Shown: piece by piece, positions 1-6,183 of the stretch
Layout of the letters: the number at the start of each line of letters is the position of its first letter
Position numbering within the stretch: position 1 is the first letter of the stretch
From: a bacterium
Lineage (GTDB): Bacteria; ARS69
Reading direction: 5' to 3'
DNA: 6,349 nucleotides
Assembly: GCA_025774865.1 (NCBI GenBank)
Contig: JALGZO010000532.1
Span: 1-6,349, forward strand
Made by a program: the position numbers and the translations under genes
Notes under the pieces: generated by a model
What the model was told of the DNA's origin: nothing
Seen by the model: the letters and a program-made list of their open reading frames with translations, nothing else
The model's database searches: none

Positions 1-300
1 AGGCGCGGGGTCCGGATCATCATCTGCGGGGCGGGGATGTCGGCGGCGTTGCCGGGAGTCGTCGCGTCCATGACGACCCTTCCCGTGATCGGAGTGCCGC
101 TCGCGGGCTCGCACCTCTCCGGCGTCGACAGCTTGCATGCCATCGTGCAGATGCCGCCGGGCGTTCCGGTGGCGACGATGGCGATCGGAGCGGCCGGCGC
201 GAAGAACGCTGCCATCTTCGCGGTGCAGATCCTCGGTCTTTCGGACGCCGAAATCGAATCGAGGATCGACGACTACAAGGCGGAGCTCGCGGCCGGTTGA
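1..300 (+). CDS. purE: PurE, N5-carboxyaminoimidazole ribonucleotide mutase (3' part only)
   Basis: The gene enters from the left edge, so only the last 99 codons are present, in frame from base 1 to the TGA at 298-300. PurE rearranges N5-CAIR to CAIR in de novo purine synthesis in the cytoplasm. The fragment shows the class I signatures: an ALPGVVAS loop, PVIGVPL, the substrate-binding segment DSLHAIVQMPPGVPVAT, then AIGAAGAKNAA and the final helix AVQILGL. Class II (animal-type) PurE and the LarB relatives do not have the VQMPPGVPVAT pattern. The N-terminal SAHR motif with the catalytic His lies outside the window. The usual AHLPG loop reads AALPG here, so its His is replaced by Ala; I recall similar loops in archaeal and some bacterial PurE. 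The ATG at 37 is internal, not a start. The tsaC-like gene begins 7 bases after the stop, suggesting one operon. Confidence 0.93.
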   Translation, partial: RRGVRIIICGAGMSAALPGVVASMTTLPVIGVPLAGSHLSGVDSLHAIVQMPPGVPVATMAIGAAGAKNAAIFAVQILGLSDAEIESRIDDYKAELAAG

Positions 301-307
301 CGACCTG

Positions 308-937
308 ATGGAGATCCTGAGAACTGATCCCGAGGTGCCCGATCTCTCCGTCGTGAAGCGGGTCTCCCGCGTCCTCATGGGAGGCGGCGTCGTGGCGATT
401 CGCACCGATACGGTCTACGGGCTCCTCGCGAGCGTCGATCGCCCGGACGCCCTCCGCAAGCTCGTCGCGCTCAAGGTCCGCCCGGTGGACAAGCCGTTCG
501 TGCTGCTCGCCTCCGACTGGATCGGCGTGCGCTCGGTGACGTCCCACCTGCCGCCGGTGGCGCGATCGCTCGGGTCCCGCTACTGGCCGGGGCCGCTGAC
601 CCTCGTGCTGCCCGGGAACGACGATCTCCCGTCGGAGGTACGTGCGAGCGGCCCCACGGTGGCGGTGCGGATCCCCGGGGTCCCGCTGCTGATCTCGATT
701 CTGAAGGAGTTCCGGGGCGCCGTCGCGGCTCCGAGCGCGAATCGGCCGGGCGAGCCACCCGCGACCTCGATCGAGGAAGTACTGGCCGTGTTCGACGGCA
801 AGATCGACCTGGCCGTCGACAGCGGACCGGCGGAGAATTGTCGCCCTTCGACGATCGTCAACTGCACCGAGTTCGGCGGTGAAGTCCTCCGCGTGGGCCC
901 GGTGGAACCGACGCCTCGCGAACTCGCGGCGCACTGA
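308..937 (+). CDS. L-threonylcarbamoyladenylate synthase (TsaC/Sua5/YrdC family)
   Basis: Predicted 209-residue cytoplasmic enzyme that makes threonylcarbamoyl-AMP from threonine, bicarbonate and ATP, the first step of the t6A modification at position 37 of ANN-decoding tRNAs. YrdC-domain motifs appear in order: RTDTVYGL (32-39), KVRP with the basic pair K56/R58 (56-59), YWPGPLTLVLP (92-102), VAVRIPG (118-124), PSAN (142-145), the PSTIVNC strand (180-186) and LRVGPV (194-199). The length fits a single YrdC domain (bacterial TsaC or short YwlC), with no C-terminal Sua5 domain. ATG 308 is chosen because it sits just after the purE stop and gives the normal N-terminus. The frame is open further upstream, but only in the shadow of purE. 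No clear Shine-Dalgarno precedes it, so translation may be coupled to purE. YciO-type paralogues are the main alternative, but the KxR and PSAN motifs favour the synthase. Confidence 0.93.
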   Translation: MEILRTDPEVPDLSVVKRVSRVLMGGGVVAIRTDTVYGLLASVDRPDALRKLVALKVRPVDKPFVLLASDWIGVRSVTSHLPPVARSLGSRYWPGPLTLVLPGNDDLPSEVRASGPTVAVRIPGVPLLISILKEFRGAVAAPSANRPGEPPATSIEEVLAVFDGKIDLAVDSGPAENCRPSTIVNCTEFGGEVLRVGPVEPTPRELAAH

Positions 938-944
938 GAGAGCC

Positions 945-1448
945 ATGCCGTTTCGAGTCCTCTTCGTCTGCTCCGGAAACACGTGTCGAAGTCCGCTCGC
1001 GGAGGCGGTCGCGCGACGGCTGATCGACGAGGAGGGAATTCCCGCCTTCGAAGTCGCCTCGGCCGGGACGTTCGCGATGGATGGCGGCTGTGCTTCGTCG
1101 GGGTCGTTGGAAATCGCGCGGGAGAACGAACTGGATCTCGAATCGTTCACGACCCGCCGCCTCACGAGTGAGATTCTCGACTGGGCGGACCTCGTGCTCG
1201 TCATGGAGCCGGGGCACCGATCGGGCGTGCTCGGTCTTTCCCCCGTGGCGGACACGAAGACGAAGCTGCTCGGGGAGATCGCGGGGGCGAAGGGCGCGGA
1301 CGCGGCCGTCGCCGATCCGTTCGGTGGGTCGCTCGACTCTTACCGGCGCACGTTTCAGAAGATCGACAAGTTCGTTCGCGTGGGATTCCCGCGCATCCTA
1401 GGGATGGCGGCGCGCAAGGGCAAGCCGTCGCAAGAGGAGCCGACATGA
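945..1448 (+). CDS. Low-molecular-weight phosphatase, YwlE-like (candidate protein-arginine phosphatase)
   Basis: A 167-residue cytoplasmic phosphatase of the low-molecular-weight tyrosine phosphatase fold. The P-loop CSGNTCRS (9-16) supplies the nucleophile C9 and phosphate-binding R15 (C-x5-R). The general-acid loop is DPFGGS, with D124. Length is typical for the family, with a short Lys/Glu-rich tail. Classical members have Ile or a similar residue before the second Cys of the P-loop. Here T13 occupies that place, as Thr11 does in Bacillus YwlE, where it selects phospho-arginine; F126 after the Asp-Pro also matches YwlE. The Sua5-like gene upstream and glyA downstream mirror the ywlC-ywlE-glyA neighbourhood. 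The substrate is therefore inferred to be phospho-arginine, with phosphotyrosine the alternative. ATG 945 follows the upstream stop by 7 bases, with a weak GAGAG site. The stop overlaps the glyA start as ATGA (1445-1448). Confidence 0.9.
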   Translation: MPFRVLFVCSGNTCRSPLAEAVARRLIDEEGIPAFEVASAGTFAMDGGCASSGSLEIARENELDLESFTTRRLTSEILDWADLVLVMEPGHRSGVLGLSPVADTKTKLLGEIAGAKGADAAVADPFGGSLDSYRRTFQKIDKFVRVGFPRILGMAARKGKPSQEEPT

Positions 1449-2728
1449 GCTACGAGTCGCTGAAAGCTGGCGACGAGGCCGTCCACCGAGCGGTCCAGGG
1501 AGAGATCCGCCGGCAGAACGAAGGGATCGAGTTGATCGCTTCGGAGAACTTCACGAGCCGTGCCGTCTTGGAAACCGTCGGCTCGCCGCTCACGAACAAG
1601 TACGCAGAGGGGTATCCGGCCAAGCGTTACTACGGCGGCTGCGAGGAGGTCGACAAGGCGGAGGTGCTCGCCATCGACCGGGCCAAGGAACTGTTCGGTG
1701 CCGAGCACGCGAACGTTCAGCCTCACTCCGGATCCACCGCCAACCTCATCGCGTATTTTTCGTTGCTCGACCCGGGCGACAAGATGATGGGTATGTCGCT
1801 CGCCCACGGTGGGCACCTCACGCACGGTCATCCGGTGAACTTCTCGGGTCGGTTCTTCGATGTCGTGGCCTACGAGGTCGACAAGGAGACCGAGGTCATC
1901 GACATGGATCGAGTCCGCGAACTCGCGAAGGAACACCGCCCGAAACTGATCGTGGCCGGGGCCAGCGCGTATCCGCGGCTCTGGGACTTCGAGGCGTTCC
2001 AGAACATCGCTCGCGAAGTGGACGCTCGTTTCCTGACCGACATGGCTCACTTTGCGGGGCTGGTCGCCGGCGGTGCGCACCCGTCACCGGTGCCGCACTC
2101 GGACGTCGTGACGAGCACGACACACAAGACGCTGCGCGGCCCGCGGGCCGGCTTCATCCTGTGCCGCGACGAATTCGCGAAGGTGATCGACAAGACCAAT
2201 TTCCCCGGGATGCAGGGCGGGCCGCTCATGCACGTGATCGCCGCGAAGGCGGTCTGCTTCGGGGAGGCGTTACGGCCCGAGTTCCGGGAGTACGCGCGAA
2301 ACGTCGTCACCAACGCGAAGGCGCTCGCGGACGGACTGATCGAGCAGGGTCTCCGCCTCGTCTCCGGTGGCACCGACAATCACCTCATGCTCGTCGACAT
2401 GACGCCGAAGGGGATTTCCGGCAAGAAGGCGGAGCGACTTCTCGGCGAGGTCGGCATCACGGTGAACAAGAACGCCATTCCGTTCGACCCCAAGAAGCCC
2501 GCGATCACCAGCGGCATCCGCATCGGGACTCCAGCCGTTACCACCCGCGGGATGGGAACGGAAGCCATGGGGAGGATCGCCTCGCTCATCGGTGCGACAC
2601 TCGCGAACCTCGAAGAGGACGAGGCCGTCAAGGCTGAGCTCAAGGGCGAGGTCGAGGCGCTCGCGCGCGAGTACCCGCTTTACCCGGATCTCGTCGATGA
2701 GGCGATCGGCGTGGAGGCGCGGGCATGA
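1445..2728 (+). CDS. glyA: Serine hydroxymethyltransferase
   Basis: A 427-residue PLP enzyme interconverting serine plus tetrahydrofolate with glycine plus 5,10-methylene-tetrahydrofolate, the main source of one-carbon units for purines, thymidylate and methionine. Visible motifs: IELIASENF near the N-terminus, the tetrahydrofolate/PLP segment [13 protein letters not shown] (54-66), HSGSTAN, D199 and H202 in [12 protein letters not shown], the PLP-lysine K228 in [12 protein letters not shown], and R359 in [14 protein letters not shown], which binds the substrate carboxylate. Residue numbers run one below E. coli GlyA around the lysine, and the length is normal. A good Shine-Dalgarno (AAGAGGAG, 1432-1439) lies 5 bases before ATG 1445. 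The start overlaps the phosphatase stop, implying translational coupling. Together with the adjacent purE the gene fits a nucleotide and one-carbon operon. The 3' end overlaps a minicistron start, again as ATGA. Confidence 0.98.
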   Translation: MSYESLKAGDEAVHRAVQGEIRRQNEGIELIASENFTSRAVLETVGSPLTNKYAEGYPAKRYYGGCEEVDKAEVLAIDRAKELFGAEHANVQPHSGSTANLIAYFSLLDPGDKMMGMSLAHGGHLTHGHPVNFSGRFFDVVAYEVDKETEVIDMDRVRELAKEHRPKLIVAGASAYPRLWDFEAFQNIAREVDARFLTDMAHFAGLVAGGAHPSPVPHSDVVTSTTHKTLRGPRAGFILCRDEFAKVIDKTNFPGMQGGPLMHVIAAKAVCFGEALRPEFREYARNVVTNAKALADGLIEQGLRLVSGGTDNHLMLVDMTPKGISGKKAERLLGEVGITVNKNAIPFDPKKPAITSGIRIGTPAVTTRGMGTEAMGRIASLIGATLANLEEDEAVKAELKGEVEALAREYPLYPDLVDEAIGVEARA

Positions 2729-2751
2729 GCTTCTCCGATCGCGCGAGGTGA
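2725..2751 (+). CDS. Possible eight-codon minicistron between glyA and the ZIP gene
   Basis: ATG 2725 overlaps the glyA stop as ATGA and is preceded by GGAGG (2713-2717) at an ideal 7-base spacing. The reading frame gives MSFSDRAR and ends at TGA 2749-2751, in the same frame as the transporter that starts at TTG 2755. The stop lies inside the transporter's own Shine-Dalgarno. It could be a translated leader that delivers ribosomes to the TTG start, the old N-terminus of the transporter cut off by a nonsense change, or chance. The peptide itself resembles nothing I recognise. Confidence 0.3.
   Translation: MSFSDRAR
2745..2750 (+). promoter_or_regulatory. Shine-Dalgarno of the ZIP gene, overlapping the minicistron stop
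   Basis: GAGGTG (extended to GAGGTGAT, 2745-2752) is strongly complementary to the 16S rRNA 3' end and lies 4 bases before TTG 2755, a rather short spacing. It contains the TGA of the preceding minicistron. The in-frame TGA at 2749 leaves TTG 2755 as the only early start for the transporter, since the ATGs at 2778 and 2783 are out of frame. Confidence 0.55.
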
Positions 2752-2754
2752 TCG

Positions 2755-3567
2755 TTGGAGGCAGGCGGATTAGCGGCATGGTATGCCCAGTACGACTTCG
2801 TCGTCGCGGGGTTCGTCGCGGGTCTCGCCGCGTCGGTCGCCTGCGGCTTCGGGGCGCTCCCGCTCGCTTTTGCGGGGCTCCGCCTGGAAGAGCGCGTCGG
2901 CCTCGGCTACGCGTTCGCGGGCGGCCTCATGTTCTCCGCGTCCGTCTACAACTTGCTCATGCCGGCGTTCACGGTCGGCACGGACGGCCCCCCCGAGCTC
3001 GGTTCGGTGCTCAGGACTCTCTCCGGGATGGCGGCGGGCGCCGCCTTCCTCTGGCTCATCGAGAGGAATCTCACGCCGGAGCATCTTCAAACCGGCCTCC
3101 TCCGCCACGTGGGGGGACGGACGGAAGCGCTCGTGTTCGTCGCGATGACGTTCCACTCGATCCCGGAGGGCGTCGCGGTCGGCGTCGGCTACGGCTCGGA
3201 GGCGCATCTCGCCGAAGGGGCTCGCTTCGGGCACTACATCGCGATCGCGATCGGCATCCACAACATCCCCGAGGGGCTCGCGGTCGCCCTGCCCATGCGC
3301 CTCGGAGGCGCGTCGATCGCGAAGTGCTTCTTCTTCGCCTTCCTGACGAGTCTGCCGCAGCCGATCGCCGCCGTGCCGTCGTCCCTTCTCGTCTGGATGT
3401 TCGAGCCGCTGCTCTTGCCGTTCCTCGGCTTCGCCGCCGGCGCCATGATGTATCTTGTTTTGATGGAGCTTCTGCCGGAGGCGCTCGAGAGGCACTCTCG
3501 CAACGAGATGGCCTGGATGTTCCTCGCCGGATTCGGGTTGATGGCGCTCGTCCAGGTGGCCCTGTAG
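2755..3567 (+). CDS. ZIP-family divalent metal transporter (GufA/ZupT-like)
   Basis: A 270-residue inner-membrane protein, predicted to carry Zn(II) or other divalent metals such as Fe, Mn or Co into the cytoplasm. About eight hydrophobic segments are visible, roughly residues 14-40, 48-70, 85-104, 124-146, 158-182, 190-213, 216-240 and 250-270. The metal-site signatures of the family are both present: HSIPEG (134-139, H134 and E138) in segment 4 and HNIPEG (169-174, H169, N170 and E173) in segment 5, with Glu residues at 238 and 242 (MELLPE) in segment 7. The His-rich cytoplasmic loop of eukaryotic ZIPs is absent, as in bacterial GufA/ZupT types. The TTG start is forced by an in-frame TGA at 2749 and supported by the GAGGTG site. 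The gene follows glyA by 26 bases and is probably the last of the purE-glyA transcript; its metabolic link to that operon is unclear. Metal specificity cannot be read from sequence. Confidence 0.9.
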   Translation: MEAGGLAAWYAQYDFVVAGFVAGLAASVACGFGALPLAFAGLRLEERVGLGYAFAGGLMFSASVYNLLMPAFTVGTDGPPELGSVLRTLSGMAAGAAFLWLIERNLTPEHLQTGLLRHVGGRTEALVFVAMTFHSIPEGVAVGVGYGSEAHLAEGARFGHYIAIAIGIHNIPEGLAVALPMRLGGASIAKCFFFAFLTSLPQPIAAVPSSLLVWMFEPLLLPFLGFAAGAMMYLVLMELLPEALERHSRNEMAWMFLAGFGLMALVQVAL

Positions 3568-3684
3568 GCAGCCGGGCCCGCGTGCATGGAGAACTGCCAT
3601 TGGTTCTATCGCGAGTCGAGAGGTACTTTCTGCTGGGTATCCAGGCACTTCCGCGGTGCCCGTGCGCCGCATTCGAAACGTGAA

Positions 3685-3692
3685 GGGAGGAG
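3685..3692 (+). promoter_or_regulatory. Shine-Dalgarno deciding the catalase GTG start
   Basis: GGGAGGAG lies 7 bases before GTG 3700. This fixes the catalase start there rather than at the upstream in-frame ATG 3586, which has no ribosome-binding site and would add 38 residues unlike any catalase N-terminus. Confidence 0.75.
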
Positions 3693-3699
3693 ATCGACC

Positions 3700-5172
3700 G
3701 TGCCCAGGCGACTGACCACGACGGGCGGCCGGCCCGTCGCCGACAACCAGAACTCGATCACGGCGGGGCCCCGCGGCCCTGTTCTTCTGCAGGACTATCA
3801 GCTCCTCGAGAAACTGGCCCACCAGAACCGGGAGCGCATCCCGGAGCGGGTGGTTCACGCCAAGGGCTGGGGCGCGCACGGCACGTTCACCGTGACGGGC
3901 GACATCACGGAGTACACGGGCGCGAGCATGTTCTCGAAGGTGGGGAAGCAGGTCCCGCTCATCGTCCGGTTCTCCACGGTGGCCGGGGAGCTCGGCGCGG
4001 CGGACGCCGAGCGCGACGTGCGCGGGTTCGGCGTGAAGTTCTACACGGACGAGGGGAACTGGGATCTCGTCGGCAACAACACGCCGGTGTTCTTCGTCCG
4101 GGATCCCTACAAGTTCCCGGACTTCATCCACACGCAGAAGCGACATCCGCGCACGAACCTCCGCTCCAACACGGCGATGTGGGACTTCTGGTCACTGAGC
4201 CCCGAGAGTCTGCACCAGGTCACGATCCTGATGTCGGACCGCGGTATTCCCGTCGCGCCGATGTACATGAACGGATACGGCTCGCACACGTACAGCTTCT
4301 GGAACGAAGATGGTGAGCGCACCTGGGTGAAGTTCCACTTCAAGACCCAGCAGGGCCACCGGCACTACACGAACGCCGAGGCGGCGGAGCTCATCGGGCG
4401 GACGCGCGAGAGCTACCAGGAGGAGCTCTACGGTGCGATCGAGCGCGGCGAGTTCCCGAAGTGGACGCTCAACGTGCAGGTCATGCCGGAGGCCGACGCC
4501 GAGAAGGCCCCGTTCAACCCGTTCGATCTCACGAAGGTCTGGCCGCACGCGGCCTGGCCGTTGATCGAGGTCGGGGTGATGGAGCTGAACCGGAACCCGG
4601 ACAACTACTTCGCGGAGATCGAGCAGCTCGCGCTGTCTCCTTCGAACATCGTGCCCGGAATCGGCTGGTCGCCGGACAAGATGCTCCAGGCGCGCATCTT
4701 CTCGTACGCGGACGCGCACCGCTACCGGCTCGGCGCGCACTACGAGGCGCTCCCGGTGAACCGCCCGAAATCGGAGGTGGCCCACTACCACAAGGACGGG
4801 CCCATGCGGTTCTTCGACAACAACGAGCAGACCCCGGACGCGTTCTACGAGCCGAACAGCTTTGGCGGTCCGGCGCAGGACGCGTCGGTCGGGGAGCCGC
4901 CGCTCCGCATCTCGGGCGACGCGGATCGCTGGGATCACCGCGACGGCAACGACGACTACACCCAGCCGGGCAACCTCTTCCGTCTGTTCAACGACGAGCA
5001 GAAGAAACGGCTCTTCGGCAACATCGCCGCGGCGATGGCCGGCGTGCCCGAGGAGATCGTGCAGAGGCAGCTCGTCCACTTCCACCGGGCCGATCCGGCG
5101 TACGCCGAGGGCGTGGCCCGGGCGCTGGGAGTGGAGAACCGGGCCGCTGCGACCGAGCCGGTCGGAGCCTGA
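3700..5172 (+). CDS. katA: Monofunctional heme catalase, small-subunit type
   Basis: A 490-residue catalase that converts hydrogen peroxide to water and oxygen. The N-terminus after GTG 3700 has the typical [14 protein letters not shown] and [13 protein letters not shown]. Active-site residues are all present: distal H53 in [13 protein letters not shown]92 in [10 protein letters not shown]126 in [11 protein letters not shown], and the proximal heme ligand Y336 in [14 protein letters not shown]. Numbers run 21 below bovine liver catalase at all three main positions. H172, R181 and K215 match NADPH-contacting residues of clade 3 catalases, so NADPH binding is likely. No signal peptide is visible, so it should be cytoplasmic. 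The length fits clade 3 and rules out the large-subunit clade with its C-terminal flavodoxin-like domain. A 132-base gap separates it from the ZIP gene, so it may have its own promoter, though I find none convincing and no OxyR or PerR box. An ankyrin gene follows after a hairpin. Confidence 0.97.
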   Translation: MPRRLTTTGGRPVADNQNSITAGPRGPVLLQDYQLLEKLAHQNRERIPERVVHAKGWGAHGTFTVTGDITEYTGASMFSKVGKQVPLIVRFSTVAGELGAADAERDVRGFGVKFYTDEGNWDLVGNNTPVFFVRDPYKFPDFIHTQKRHPRTNLRSNTAMWDFWSLSPESLHQVTILMSDRGIPVAPMYMNGYGSHTYSFWNEDGERTWVKFHFKTQQGHRHYTNAEAAELIGRTRESYQEELYGAIERGEFPKWTLNVQVMPEADAEKAPFNPFDLTKVWPHAAWPLIEVGVMELNRNPDNYFAEIEQLALSPSNIVPGIGWSPDKMLQARIFSYADAHRYRLGAHYEALPVNRPKSEVAHYHKDGPMRFFDNNEQTPDAFYEPNSFGGPAQDASVGEPPLRISGDADRWDHRDGNDDYTQPGNLFRLFNDEQKKRLFGNIAAAMAGVPEEIVQRQLVHFHRADPAYAEGVARALGVENRAAATEPVGA

Positions 5173-5178
5173 CCGATC

Positions 5179-5207
5179 GCCCCGGCCGGCCGCGCGCCGG
5201 CCGGGGC
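5179..5207 (+). terminator. Strong GC hairpin between catalase and ankyrin genes
   Basis: A perfect 12-bp inverted repeat (5179-5190 pairing with 5196-5207) encloses a 5-base loop (5191-5195), starting 6 bases after the catalase stop. It is almost entirely G-C and contains nested GGCCGGC palindromes. The tail TCTTCTC is pyrimidine-rich but has no continuous T run, so it may be a partial (leaky) terminator, an RNA-stabilising 3' structure or an attenuator. The ankyrin ATG lies 12 bases downstream. Confidence 0.6.
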
Positions 5208-5219
5208 TCTTCTCCCGCG

Positions 5220-5717
5220 ATGAAGCGGCCGCCCCCGATCACGGAAGCCGAAGAAGCGCGCTACGCCGAGCTCCAGCGGGTGGCGCTCGACTTCGCGCGG
5301 GCCGGCGACTCGGAGTCGCTCGCGCCGATGCTCGAGGCGGGCCTGCCCGTCAACCTGGCCGATGCCAAGGGCCAGACCCTCCTGATGCTCGCGTCCTACC
5401 ACGGTCACCTGGAGACCGTTCGGCTTCTGCTGGATCGCGGGGCCGAGGTGGACCGTCGGAACGACCGCGGTCAGACGCCGCTCGGGGGCGTCGCGTTCAA
5501 GGGATACGAGGAGGTCGCCGACCTGCTCGTCGCGGCGGGCGCAGATGTGGAGGCGGACCAGGGGGGCGGCATGACGCCCATCCTGTTCGCAGCGCTCTTC
5601 GGGCGCTTCGGCATGGTGGAGCGGCTCCGGAGCCACGGGGCGACGTTCGAGCGGGCCGGGGCCCTCGGACGCGTGGCCGGCTTCGTCGACCGGATCGTTC
5701 ACCGGCGGCGTGACTAG
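5220..5717 (+). CDS. Catalase-associated ankyrin-repeat protein
   Basis: A 165-residue soluble protein made of ankyrin repeats. A capping half-repeat (about 27-47, with ARAGDSESLAPMLEAGLPVN) is followed by repeat 1 (48-80, GQTLLMLASYHGHLETVRLL), repeat 2 (81-113, GQTPLGGVAFKGYEEVADLL) and a degenerate repeat 3 (114-146), then a short basic tail. Ankyrin repeats bind proteins and are not themselves catalytic. Its position directly after catalase matches the katB-ankB arrangement of Pseudomonas aeruginosa, where AnkB is needed for full catalase activity; a similar helper role here is inference. Unlike that description of AnkB as membrane-anchored, I see no signal peptide or membrane helix. ATG 5220 gives a family-like N-terminus, but no Shine-Dalgarno precedes it and a hairpin ends 12 bases upstream. 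GTG 5280 is an alternative that would trim 20 residues. Confidence 0.88.
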   Translation: MKRPPPITEAEEARYAELQRVALDFARAGDSESLAPMLEAGLPVNLADAKGQTLLMLASYHGHLETVRLLLDRGAEVDRRNDRGQTPLGGVAFKGYEEVADLLVAAGADVEADQGGGMTPILFAALFGRFGMVERLRSHGATFERAGALGRVAGFVDRIVHRRRD

Positions 5718-5781
5718 GCTCCGGCTTTCCGCCCGCCCTCCCCTACCGACGCGTCGCGTGGCGCGTGCGAAGCGGTTCCGT

Positions 5782-6120
5782 TCAGCTCACGGGCACGTCG
5801 CCCAGATCCATCACTTCGACTGAATCGTCCTCGGCAAGATCCCCACTGAGCTCATCCCAGACTCCCGTCTTCGTCGTCTCGCCGGTTACGGGGTTCTTCA
5901 CCTCGAGAAAGATGTCGGGCCGATCCTCGAATGGGCTGTCCTTGAAGTCGGACCACCGGAACTCGACCTCGAACTTTCCGCTGGAATCAGTGACCGCCGT
6001 GCCGAGGTGATCGCTTGCCAGCAAATCCTTGTCATACACGCTCACCTGCGCGCCACTCAGAGGTCGCGATCCATCTTTGGAAACGATGCGGCCCTTCACT
6101 ACTTCCCGGTAATCCGGCAT
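5782..6120 (-). CDS. Transthyretin-like / carboxypeptidase-regulatory-like beta-sandwich protein, function unknown
   Basis: A 112-residue protein reading MPDYREVVKGRIVSKDGSRP at the N-terminus. The pattern is that of a small seven-strand sandwich: KGRIVSKDG (9-17), SGAQVSVYDKDLL (22-34), LGTAVTDSSGKFEVEF (39-54), then SPFEDRPDIFLEVKNP (62-77) and an acidic tail. The YDKD and TDxxGKF motifs recall transthyretin-like and carboxypeptidase regulatory-like domains. The DRPDIFLEV segment recurs, as I remember it, in uncharacterised bacterial homologues. No signal peptide, Cys or catalytic motif is visible. The start is ATG 6120 because AAGGAGG is 7 bases upstream; ATG 6126 would sit almost on that site. 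The gene is convergent with the ankyrin gene (64-base gap) and less G+C-rich than its neighbours: three 60-base rows I counted hold 35, 35 and 36 G+C. This may mark a separate acquisition or simply weaker selection. Fold assignment is moderate; function is not known. Confidence 0.82.
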   Translation of the reverse strand: MPDYREVVKGRIVSKDGSRPLSGAQVSVYDKDLLASDHLGTAVTDSSGKFEVEFRWSDFKDSPFEDRPDIFLEVKNPVTGETTKTGVWDELSGDLAEDDSVEVMDLGDVPVS

Positions 6121-6127
6121 GAGCATC

Positions 6128-6134
6128 CCTCCTT
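6128..6134 (-). promoter_or_regulatory. Shine-Dalgarno deciding the start of the transthyretin-like gene
   Basis: Read on the minus strand, AAGGAGG ends 7 bases before ATG 6120 but only one base before ATG 6126. The 112-residue form starting at 6120 is therefore favoured over longer forms. Confidence 0.75.
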
Positions 6135-6154
6135 GGGTAGCGGCGTGTCGCGAC

Positions 6155-6183
6155 AACCTAGCCACGGTTGCCGCATGAATCAA
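6155..6183 (-). promoter_or_regulatory. Candidate sigma-70-type promoter for the transthyretin-like gene
   Basis: On the minus strand TTGATT (6183-6178, four of six matches to the -35 consensus) is followed after exactly 17 bases by TAGGTT (6160-6155, three of six matches to the -10 consensus). Transcription would begin near 6148, leaving a leader of about 28 bases that carries the Shine-Dalgarno. The spacing is ideal but the -10 is weak, and the organism's consensus is unknown. Confidence 0.33.

Noticed and set aside
20-1255. Long minus-strand open frame of 411 codons opposite purE, tsaC-like and phosphatase genes
   Set aside because: Arg/Pro/Ser-rich low-complexity translation typical of the antisense shadow of GC-rich genes; it lies opposite three well-recognised families.
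3600-3629. Possible catalase promoter, TTGGTT (3600-3605) and TACTTT (3624-3629) with an 18-base spacer
   Set aside because: Each box matches the sigma-70 consensus at only three of six places, which is near chance; no OxyR, PerR or Fur-like palindrome is seen nearby.
2592-3683. Plus-strand open frame of 363 codons running through the end of glyA and the ZIP gene
   Set aside because: Arg-rich out-of-frame shadow; the ZIP frame carries both HxIPEG metal motifs.
3586-3699. In-frame 38-residue extension of catalase from ATG 3586, rich in Cys, Trp and Arg
   Set aside because: It lacks a ribosome-binding site, does not resemble a catalase N-terminus or a signal peptide, and a strong Shine-Dalgarno with GTG 3700 gives the standard start.
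2770-4146. Minus-strand open frame of 458 codons opposite the ZIP and catalase genes
   Set aside because: Arg/Glu/His-rich composition without motifs; a shadow frame spanning two clear plus-strand genes and their gap.
5747-5756. Palindrome CGACGCGTCG in the convergent gap between the ankyrin and transthyretin-like genes
   Set aside because: Only five bases per arm with no loop and no T run; not convincing as a terminator or operator in GC-rich DNA.
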